64,000 bases of DNA from Sphingobacteriales bacterium 50-39 (GTDB lineage: Bacteria; Bacteroidota; Bacteroidia; Chitinophagales; Chitinophagaceae): NCBI GenBank assembly GCA_001898505.1, contig MKTZ01000001.1, forward strand, positions 496,001 to 560,000, written 5' to 3'. Position numbers and translations under genes: made by a program. The notes under the pieces were generated by a model. The model did no database searches. It had not been told where the DNA came from and saw only the letters and a program-made list of their open reading frames with translations. Below, piece after piece: positions 17,029-24,218 of the stretch (position 1 is the first letter of the stretch; each line of letters starts with the position of its first letter).

Positions 17029-20000
17029 TTAAAAATCGACACCCAGATGGAACATCAGACGCCGTGTGTAAGGAGCGCTGACGATATCGTAATTGGCGCC
17101 CACAGATGTCTGGCCAAAGGCCGATACTTCCGGATCGAAGCCAGTATATTTGGTAATAGTAAAGATATTGTAGGCGGAGACCCCGACTTTCAGGCCCTTG
17201 ACCCGGCCACCGGAAAGCCTTTCGAGCTGGCTCTTGCTGAAGACAAAGTTAAGCGCGGCCTCCCGCAGCTTGATATAGCTGGCATCTTCGATGAAGTAGG
17301 CGGCTGTAAGCCCCAGCTGTCTTGCGCGACCCATAGGCAGAGCCGGGCCGGGTATCTTGTTGCCGGAAGCGTCATAATTGGTAGAGACCATCCAGTCAGG
17401 GCTTTGACCGCCCTGGTCCTGCTGGAATCGGGTGAAATTGCTGACATAGCTTTTGTAATTCCAATGCAGCAGGAAGGAAAATTCGAAATACTTCAGGAAC
17501 TCGACCCTGTTATAGCTGCTCAATTGGAATTTAGGTTGCGCGTCCCCGTACCTGGTCGGGCTGCCGTCGGCCTTTATCGGACTGCCGACAAACAACGTGG
17601 GAGACTGGTCAACCCGGAGTTCATTGTATCCGTAGAGAGCGCCCAGGTTGGGACCGGCATCCGAGGGCGGGATGATCAGCCTGGTGATCTTGCTCCGGTT
17701 GTACCAGTAATTGAATGTCGTGGTCCATCTTACGTTCGACTTGTTGACAGGCAAAAAGGTCAGCGATGCTTCCAGCCCTGTGTTCTGAAGGTCGCCTATG
17801 GGATAACCGGTGATGCTTTGATACCCTACCGAAGGGGCAAGACTGAAGGGTTGGATCAGGTTCCTTACCTTCTTGTTGTAGAGGGTGAGTTCGAGCGTGA
17901 TCTTGTTGTGAAAGAGCCCCAGGTCGACGCCATATTCCAGCTCGCTGGCAACCTCGTATTTGATATTTTTGTTGCCGATGGTCACCGGGGCAGTGACACC
18001 CAGGGTATTCTGGTATACGATGGCGTTCAGCTGGCTGAAATTGCTGCCGAAGGATGCTGGCCCGCCCGTTTGACCGTAGGCTGCCCTGAGTTTGAGTTGG
18101 CTGATATCCTGAGCCCTCCACCAGTTGAACCTGACCAAATTGACAGCGAGTGCGCCTTTGGGGAAGGGATAGAAGGTATTGTATTGCGCATTGGTGGTGT
18201 TTTTGTCTACCCGGATGGCGCCTGTTGCAATGACCTTATCCTGCCAATTAATCTCATGCTGCAGGAAGGCGCCCGCGTTGTTGATCTGCTGGGTAAAATT
18301 ATAGGTTGTATGCACCACCGCATTGTTGGGGTTGATCTGTCCTGCCACTAACCCTTCGCCTTGTGTGGCTTGGATGCTCAGGTTCTGGTTGAAACGGACC
18401 AGGCCGGCCGAGGTCCTATGTATCAGCACATCACCGGTGAAGGTATTGACCAGCGCTAATTGGAAGTTGGTGTTCAGGCTCCTGTTGTCCGTGAACCGGG
18501 AGGCGCCCGCATAGCCGCTGATGGCGTTGATCTGCGACTGGGCGTCGGAAGGTGCATAGAGCTCGTCTTCGGTGAGCAGGTAGTCGATGCCGGCCTGGAA
18601 ACTGGCTTTGAGTTGATCGTGCCGGCTCCTGAAGAGGGTATAATTGGTCTGGAAGCTTTGAATGAAGCGATTGGTCGTTTCCTGATTGATGAAATTGTCG
18701 ATGACCATGAACGGGTTCTCGCCATAGTAGGGATTAATAGGGTAGGTCCCATCCGGCAGCCGGTGTATCTGGGCATAGGCGGGCAGGGAAGTAATGTTCG
18801 TACCGATGTCGACGCCATTGTTATCATTGTTCTCCCATCCCCGGTGGGTAAGATTATAGATATAGGTGCTGTTGAGCTGGATATCCCAATTGTTGTTAAT
18901 GGAATGGTTGAGATTGGTGCGAATGGTCGAACGTTTGAACCCGGTATTCCTGACCAGACCGTTCTCGCTGATGGCACCGCCTGAGATATAGAACCTGGTC
19001 TTTTCGTTGCCGCCGCTGATACCCAATTGGCTATAGGCGCCAAAGGCCGTGCCGCCATATATCTCTTTCGGGTAATCGATGTAATCCTTCCCGGCGGCTT
19101 TTGCGGCCCGATAGGCAGCTATTTCCACATTCGCCCTGGCTGTATCACTATAGTAGTCCGATATTTTTGCTTCATCCCAATGGGCATAGTTGAGAAAATG
19201 AGCAGCCCGGATGGCGGCAAAATCCTGGCTGAAGCTGACCTTTGTCGGTCCATTTTGGCCTTTTTTGGTGGTGATGATCACTACACCGGCGTTGGCCAGG
19301 GTACCATAGATGGCTGCCGCGCTGGATCCCTTAAGAACCTCGACGGATTCGACGTCTTCGGCATTGAGATCAGCCAGGCGGTTGGCCAGGTTGTCCTGAC
19401 CCCGGGAGATACTATTGGATCCGTTAAAGGCGTTGGTACCTCTGCCCGCGTCAAAGCTGGAGTTATTGAGGATGACGCCGTCGAGGATGTAAAGCGGTTG
19501 CGAGCTGCCGGTGATGGAGGAGATGCCCCGCAGCTGCACGGAGGAGCCGCCGCCCGGTGCACTGCTCATCTGGGTGATAGTAGCCCCTACGATCTTGCCG
19601 CTGAGCGCTCCTTCCAGCGTGGAAGGCGTTGTAGTGCCGACGAGGCGGTTAGCGGAGAGAGAGGCTACAGCATTGGCCGCATTGCTCTTTTTGATATTGG
19701 TAACGAGGCCGGTAGTGATGACGACATCCGACAATTGCTGACCTTCAACCTCCAACACCACATCCAACCTGGTTTGAGAGCCTGGCCGGATGTCCTTTTT
19801 CCTGAATCCGACAAGGCTATAGGTTATTATGCTCTCTTTCGATGGAACATTTATTCGATATATTCCATTGGAATCGGAAGTCGTCCCGCCGCGGACACCC
19901 GATATCGTTATACTTACAGCCGGCAGCGGCTCACCTTTGGAAGATGTAATCCTGCCGGAAAGAATGCCTTGTGCGAAAGCGCCTCCGGTACAGACAAATA

Positions 20001-20034
20001 GCAGGAGGCAGGTCATTGCAAAAAATGATCTCAT
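17029..20034 (-). CDS. SusC/RagA-family TonB-linked outer-membrane transporter
   Basis: 1001 residues from the ATG at 20034 (MRSFFAMTCLLLFVCTGGAFAQ). Upstream in-frame codons to 20127 have no signal sequence. Domains in order: CarboxypepD_reg-like domain (about residues 24-100: LSGRITSSKGEPLPAVSITI, SIITYSLVGFRKKDI), plug domain (VVITTGLVTNIKKSNAANAV, SSVQLRGISSITGSSQPLYILDGVILNN, ESVEVLKGSSAAAIYGTLANAGVVIITTKKG), then a 22-strand barrel ending in LMFHLGVDF. It moves ligands captured by its SusD partner across the outer membrane with TonB energy. The long antisense open frames inside this gene are shadows. Confidence 0.95.
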   Translation of the reverse strand: MRSFFAMTCLLLFVCTGGAFAQGILSGRITSSKGEPLPAVSITISGVRGGTTSDSNGIYRINVPSKESIITYSLVGFRKKDIRPGSQTRLDVVLEVEGQQLSDVVITTGLVTNIKKSNAANAVASLSANRLVGTTTPSTLEGALSGKIVGATITQMSSAPGGGSSVQLRGISSITGSSQPLYILDGVILNNSSFDAGRGTNAFNGSNSISRGQDNLANRLADLNAEDVESVEVLKGSSAAAIYGTLANAGVVIITTKKGQNGPTKVSFSQDFAAIRAAHFLNYAHWDEAKISDYYSDTARANVEIAAYRAAKAAGKDYIDYPKEIYGGTAFGAYSQLGISGGNEKTRFYISGGAISENGLVRNTGFKRSTIRTNLNHSINNNWDIQLNSTYIYNLTHRGWENNDNNGVDIGTNITSLPAYAQIHRLPDGTYPINPYYGENPFMVIDNFINQETTNRFIQSFQTNYTLFRSRHDQLKASFQAGIDYLLTEDELYAPSDAQSQINAISGYAGASRFTDNRSLNTNFQLALVNTFTGDVLIHRTSAGLVRFNQNLSIQATQGEGLVAGQINPNNAVVHTTYNFTQQINNAGAFLQHEINWQDKVIATGAIRVDKNTTNAQYNTFYPFPKGALAVNLVRFNWWRAQDISQLKLRAAYGQTGGPASFGSNFSQLNAIVYQNTLGVTAPVTIGNKNIKYEVASELEYGVDLGLFHNKITLELTLYNKKVRNLIQPFSLAPSVGYQSITGYPIGDLQNTGLEASLTFLPVNKSNVRWTTTFNYWYNRSKITRLIIPPSDAGPNLGALYGYNELRVDQSPTLFVGSPIKADGSPTRYGDAQPKFQLSSYNRVEFLKYFEFSFLLHWNYKSYVSNFTRFQQDQGGQSPDWMVSTNYDASGNKIPGPALPMGRARQLGLTAAYFIEDASYIKLREAALNFVFSKSQLERLSGGRVKGLKVGVSAYNIFTITKYTGFDPEVSAFGQTSVGANYDIVSAPYTRRLMFHLGVDF

Positions 20035-20060
20035 AAAACGTAGTTTAAAAAATGGATGTA

Positions 20061-20246
20061 TTAATGTACCAGGCAGATAGCCACATAAGTGCAAATCACT
20101 ACCAGGCCCAGCAACGGACAGAGCCAACCGATGATGAACTTCCTGCGGCGTGTCCGATGATACTTTGAAAAAATCCCGCGGTCTTCTTTGGAAAGATAAT
20201 GTGTAGCCGGTGGGATAAAAATGTCGATCTCCTCTCTTCTAAGCAT
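20061..20246 (-). CDS. Possible small single-pass membrane protein
   Basis: 61 residues (MLRREEIDIFIPPATHYLSK, basic middle KYHRTRRRKF, one hydrophobic segment IIGWLCPLLGLVVICTYVAICLV). It lies between the predicted SusC promoter (20374-20404) and the SusC start, so it would be the first gene of that transcript. No family recognised. It could be a real small membrane protein or just an open stretch of leader. Confidence 0.35.
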   Translation of the reverse strand: MLRREEIDIFIPPATHYLSKEDRGIFSKYHRTRRRKFIIGWLCPLLGLVVICTYVAICLVH

Positions 20247-20373
20247 AAAAGATGTTTTGTTCCCGTTGCCGGAGACTGCTTAAAAGAGGTGTCCGGCTTT
20301 ACGGAAGATTAGGTAATATTTCGTTCTTACTTCGACTGTCTTCCATCGTGTAGTGAAGTTTTGATTTGCGAGG

Positions 20374-20404
20374 CAAAGGTAGAAGGGGATATATTGCCTG
20401 CCAA
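20374..20404 (-). promoter_or_regulatory. Bacteroidota-type promoter for the susC/susD operon
   Basis: On the minus strand TACCTTTG (20381-20374) matches the -7 consensus TAnnTTTG exactly, and TTGG (20404-20401) lies 19 bp upstream, the expected -33 spacing. The predicted transcript has a leader of about 330 nt before the SusC start, which contains the small ORF at 20061-20246. Confidence 0.6.
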
Positions 20405-20447
20405 CGAATTTCCAATAGAGTTTCTTTAGAAATGAATTAGAAGATCA

Positions 20448-21152
20448 TTAGAGCGTAAGGTTATCAGGTTGCTGCTTGTCTTTCAGCATAAACCCGAATC
20501 CGGTTTGTGTGTGGATGAGCTTGGTCGGAAAGCCGGTGTCAATTTTTTTACGCAGGTAGTTGATGTAGACGTCGATGAAGCTGGTCCTGGTATTGGGTGT
20601 ATGCCAGACGTTCTCGGCCAGTTCGTCCCTGGATAGCGGTCTTTCCGGATTCCGTATGAGGTATTCCAGCAAATGGAATTCCCTGGGGGTGAGCTCTACT
20701 TCCTTCGACCCCCTTATGGCCGATAGCCGGTGAAAATCCAGTTGGAGATCGGCATATTGCAGCACGGTGGCTTTTTGTGCCGGAGGCGTGGGTCTATTGC
20801 ATTGGATCAGCGCGTGAATGCGGGCATTCAGCTCTCTGGGATGGAAAGGTTTTTCTACATAGTCTGTGGCGCCCGCCTCGAACCCGGCGATCTTGTCATC
20901 TATGTTGTCAGCTACAGAAAGCAGGATGATAGGGAGTCCCGGTCTTGCCGATCGCCATTTCCGGCAGAGTTCGAGTCCATTTCCGGGTGGTATGGGAATA
21001 TCGATGATGAGCAGATCGACGTCGGAAGAGACAGCTTCTGCTTTTTCCGGCAGGCTTGCCTGGATGGTCGTATGGGGAGAACCCGGCGCATTCAGCAGGG
21101 GTTTCATTACGGTGGCGACTCGTTGTTTGGTTTCAATAATGAAAATGTTCAT
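20448..21152 (-). CDS. OmpR-family response regulator, orphan
   Basis: 234 residues from the ATG at 21152 (MNIFIIETKQRVATVMKPLL). The receiver domain has the phosphoacceptor Asp51 (DLLIIDIPIPPGNG), Ser79 and Lys101 (DYVEKPFHP), but the usual acidic pair after strand 1 is only Glu7-Thr8, so metal binding may be weak. The C-terminal winged helix is complete (VELTPREFHLLEYLIRNPERPLSRDELAENVW, SFIDVYINYLRKKIDTGFPTKLIHTQTGFGFML). No histidine kinase gene is adjacent. It is upstream of the SusC/D operon on the same strand and might control it; this is inference from position. Confidence 0.88.
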   Translation of the reverse strand: MNIFIIETKQRVATVMKPLLNAPGSPHTTIQASLPEKAEAVSSDVDLLIIDIPIPPGNGLELCRKWRSARPGLPIILLSVADNIDDKIAGFEAGATDYVEKPFHPRELNARIHALIQCNRPTPPAQKATVLQYADLQLDFHRLSAIRGSKEVELTPREFHLLEYLIRNPERPLSRDELAENVWHTPNTRTSFIDVYINYLRKKIDTGFPTKLIHTQTGFGFMLKDKQQPDNLTL

Positions 21153-21344
21153 AATCGCATATTTGGCCCCGCGCCGGTGGGGTTGCAGCATGCGATCCAT
21201 CGGGCAGAAGTTAGTAAATGGGACGATGTCGTGAATGACTCTCCATAGATGTTAATGATGTGCTCTGCATATGATGAGCGGAGCAAAGTTAAGGTGGACT
21301 GTGCTTATTTTCCTATTAGAAAAAAATTAGAGAATCTACAGATG

Positions 21345-22078
21345 CTAAAACCATGATCTCTCATGCGTTTTTCTCCCTATTGTAACTTTTACGATCGACC
21401 TGTCCGTATTGTCGCTGAGTCCGATGCCGTAGCCGAAATTCACTATATAATCACCTATATTATTCAGGTCGAATGTAATGAACAGCTGCTGTTGCTGCTG
21501 CTGATAAGGATAGAAATGGCTCAAAGGACCCAGTTCGCTGTAATATTCAATTCCTGGAGCCAGATACCTATCAATGAGATAATTTATCTTAAACGCCGGA
21601 GTGAACGAAAAATTTTGTTGAGAATATGGCCCTTGCAGAGATCTTACAAAGGAAAGAACTTTTTGTTCAGGAACCCACCATCAACCACCAACCCCAATCC
21701 TATATTGCCAGGCAGGCGGTATTTTGGGGGCAACAAAATAAGATTGTGAAAATGAGCCCCTGCAATATCGCTTCTGTTATTATCCCCAACTGCCCAGTAC
21801 AGCATTAAAGCCGATTCCCACCAATCTGAAAACCAGTGGCTGAACTCCAAAGCCGATGTCGATAAATGTTCCCGGGAAACAACCTCTTTTTGAAATTTTT
21901 TTGGACCCTTGAAAACAAAGGCGCTATGAATCTGTAAGGTAATGTCATGCCTGATATTCGACTGTGTGCCATGAACTTCTATGACATAATTATCCTGAGC
22001 TTCAGCACTAACAGATGCTGCAAGCACATGTAATAAGAATATATTCCGGAAATGACGCCGGATGATCCCATCAGACAT
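21345..22078 (-). pseudogene. Outer-membrane protein gene with single-base frameshift
   Basis: The first frame (22078 to a stop at 21644) gives 144 residues with a signal peptide (MSDGIIRRHFRNIFLLHVLA...AEAQ) and barrel-like strands. After GLVVDGGFLNKK the frame breaks. Shifting one base restores a long continuation: VLSFVRSLQGPYSQQNFSF, then RYLAPGIEYYSELGPL, QQLFITFDLNNIGDYIVNFG, GLSDNTDR and VKVTIGRK, ending at 21345. The break falls at a run of five T (plus strand 21660-21664); six would repair it. Together the halves make about 245 residues, a normal size for such outer-membrane proteins. It may be true decay or a sequencing error. Confidence 0.8.
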
Positions 22079-22161
22079 AGTATAACTATTTGGAAATGGA
22101 GCAATAGCGTATACCCCGCATTGGCAGGTCTACGAAAATCCGAATGAAAAAGAAAAAATAG

Positions 22162-22416
22162 TTATACTAATTGAGGAGGCTGCCAGACAGGAATGTATAC
22201 ATCTATAAGGGCGGATGAGAAATAAGGAATAAAGCTGATAGTTACACCAGGCTGGATAATTTCAATGCAGGCTATAGTGTGGTCAATCGAAAACCCGCCA
22301 CAACATGAACAATGGCAAAAGGGGGAGCAACACGAATTGTCGTGCTTCTCATCGGCGCAAGGCATTGCGCTTTGCGCCAAAATTATAATTCCCAAAAGGA
22401 AAGCAGCTAACCGCAT
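22162..22416 (-). CDS. Small Cys-rich secreted protein, DUF6660-like
   Basis: 84 residues with a signal peptide (MRLAAFLLGIIILAQSAMPC) followed by a cysteine/histidine-rich stretch CCSPFCHCSCC and a C-terminus ending VWQPPQLV. The CSPFCxCxCC motif and WQPPxL ending are those I recognise from DUF6660-type peptides in Bacteroidota, often placed before heavy-metal efflux genes (CzcCBA/Cus-like). No efflux genes follow here; the next gene downstream is the frameshifted outer-membrane protein. A metal-binding role is plausible but not shown. Confidence 0.6.
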   Translation of the reverse strand: MRLAAFLLGIIILAQSAMPCADEKHDNSCCSPFCHCSCCGGFSIDHTIACIEIIQPGVTISFIPYFSSALIDVYIPVWQPPQLV

Positions 22417-22471
22417 GCCCCCAAATTAATATCTTGCGGGTAAGAATTGCTATTTACAAACCTGTAAAAAC

Positions 22472-22726
22472 TCAACGGAGTTGCAAAAGCGGAAAAAAGT
22501 AGAGAATGACAAGTTCTTTTACTGTTGGCGGGTAACTTTCGCGCCAGTACTTCAGATCTTCGTTCCCTGCGTTCCGGCCCGGGTTGGCTTCCTCTCTGGC
22601 GGCTTTGTATTTCGCGGAGAATTCCGGGGATTCGGTGTAAGTCCTGATAAAATTGGGCAAAGCTATTCGCGGCCTTTTGGGTTTTTCTCCGTAGAAGTAC
22701 TTGGTTTTAAAAATCAGGGGGCGTAG
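22472..22726 (-). pseudogene. Start-less open frame, probable gene remnant
   Basis: The minus-strand frame is open from 22726 to the stop at 22472. It reads KTKYFYGEKPKRPRIALPNF then IRTYTESPEFSAKYKAAREE and, near the end, LKYWRESYPPTVKELV. The composition is protein-like (charged, Pro/Tyr-rich), but there is no ATG, only TTG or CTG candidates. I do not recognise a family with certainty. It is probably the 3' part of a decayed gene; an intact gene with a TTG start at 22660 is the alternative. Confidence 0.35.
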
Positions 22727-22803
22727 TTAACGCTTAAATAATTTTCCCGGTGTCTTGTTTGTCCTAATTTGCGCCTCCTATTCCTAATTTTCCTAATTTA
22801 CTT

Positions 22804-24216
22804 ATGATGAAAATATTTACTTCGTATCTATTCACAGCTGGTCTTCTCCTATTCGTATCCTGCTCGAAGAAAGACCAGGTTTCCATTTCTTCACAGGAGT
22901 TTATGGCTGGTTCTTTTATTCAGGATGGCGACACGTTGAACTCCAAGAACGGCTCCAACGGCAGGGCCATCAAGGGTACCCTTCAGGCAGGGGAGACCTA
23001 CTATCTTTCCAGCGATTTTTCCGATGCTACAGTGAATAGCGGGGATACGCTTGTCGTGCAAAGCGGTGTGAAGGTGTTGGTGGTTGGCCCTTCTTCCGGG
23101 GCAAATGCCATTGGTACGGAAGGCCATGCTCCGGCGCTGTTGATCAATGGTGTCTTTCTCTGCTTGGGTACCAAGGCCAAACCAATTCTTTTCAGTGTGG
23201 CCGATCCGGCCCTCAAATCGGACCCCGCCAAGGACCCACAGGACCCGAATACCGACCCTGCATTCAAAGGTTATTGGGGAGGAATCCAGGGCGGCGCCGG
23301 CTGCGGCGACATCATCATCAAATGGACAAGGCTGGAATATCTGGGGGGTATTGCGCCGGCTACAGCCGCCAGCAGGCCTGGTCAGGCCCGGTATGGCATT
23401 TTTGTAAATAATCCATCCGCCAATTTTGTGTTGGAGGATTGCTGGCTTTATGGCTCTAAAAATGATATGGTGCGGCCGGCCGGATGCAAGTTCGAGATCT
23501 TCCGCAATACCTTCGAAAAGGTTGGGTTCACTGCCGGGGAATGTGTGAATGTCAAAAGCGGCAGCGTCGGCGACATCGCGTACAACCTGGTTATAGGAGG
23601 TACCGGAAATGCTTTTAAAAGTGCGAATGCAGGCGGGCTTTCACCGCAGAGTAATATGAACGCTTACAATAATACAGTGATCACTACGGGCTTCCGCCAG
23701 GCCAAGGCGGGTGAGGGCGGGTCAATCGATTTCGAAAATGGCGGTCGCGGCATGGCCTATAATAATTTGCTGGTTGATTGCGCGTATGGCCTGGGTGTGC
23801 GGGGTGGCGGGGGAACCACTCCTGCTGCCGATACGATCAATACTAAATATGGGTATACTTACAATTATGGGGAGAATGTGTCTATGACTACCCAGTTCCT
23901 GCCGGTGGGATTTATTACTGTACAGCAGCCTTCGGATATCAACGGCGGCAATGCTACGACGCCGGGGGCCAACAATCCCTCCTTCGTCAATTATTCCCTG
24001 CCCTTGCCGGCTACGGTGAACTTCAACAGTGCTAATTACGCAGGCGGCTATGATTTTCACCTAAGGCTCAACTCACCGGCCATCGGAAAGGGAAATATTG
24101 CTTTCACCCCTTATGCCGTCGTAAAAGTCGATCCGGTATTCGGTGTTACAGAAATAACATTTCCCGGCAAAGACATCGGCGCATTTCAAACCAATGGGTC
24201 AGGTAACCAGCATTAG
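22804..24216 (+). CDS. Lipoprotein with right-handed parallel beta-helix
   Basis: 470 residues with a lipoprotein signal (MMKIFTSYLFTAGLLLFVSCSKK, lipobox Cys20). The mature part has regularly spaced short strands typical of a parallel beta-helix: WTRLEYLGGI, RYGIFVNNPSANFVLEDCWLYG, FEIFRNTFEKVGF, DIAYNLVIGGTGNAFKS, NAYNNTVITTGFR, GMAYNNLLVDCAYGLGVRGGG. No catalytic signature of pectate lyases is evident. The C-terminus (LNSPAIGKGNIAFTPYAVVKVDPVFGVTEITFPGKDIGAFQT) is common in surface-exposed Bacteroidota helix proteins. It is 2 bp before a TonB-dependent receptor, so it probably works as that receptor's surface partner. Confidence 0.8.
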   Translation: MMKIFTSYLFTAGLLLFVSCSKKDQVSISSQEFMAGSFIQDGDTLNSKNGSNGRAIKGTLQAGETYYLSSDFSDATVNSGDTLVVQSGVKVLVVGPSSGANAIGTEGHAPALLINGVFLCLGTKAKPILFSVADPALKSDPAKDPQDPNTDPAFKGYWGGIQGGAGCGDIIIKWTRLEYLGGIAPATAASRPGQARYGIFVNNPSANFVLEDCWLYGSKNDMVRPAGCKFEIFRNTFEKVGFTAGECVNVKSGSVGDIAYNLVIGGTGNAFKSANAGGLSPQSNMNAYNNTVITTGFRQAKAGEGGSIDFENGGRGMAYNNLLVDCAYGLGVRGGGGTTPAADTINTKYGYTYNYGENVSMTTQFLPVGFITVQQPSDINGGNATTPGANNPSFVNYSLPLPATVNFNSANYAGGYDFHLRLNSPAIGKGNIAFTPYAVVKVDPVFGVTEITFPGKDIGAFQTNGSGNQH

Positions 24217-24218
24217 CC

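Noticed and set aside
17014-20001. Long open frames on the plus strand inside the SusC gene, up to 445 codons
   Set aside because: They are antisense shadows of a convincing 1001-residue SusC; their translations have no domain pattern and their codon positions mirror the coding strand.
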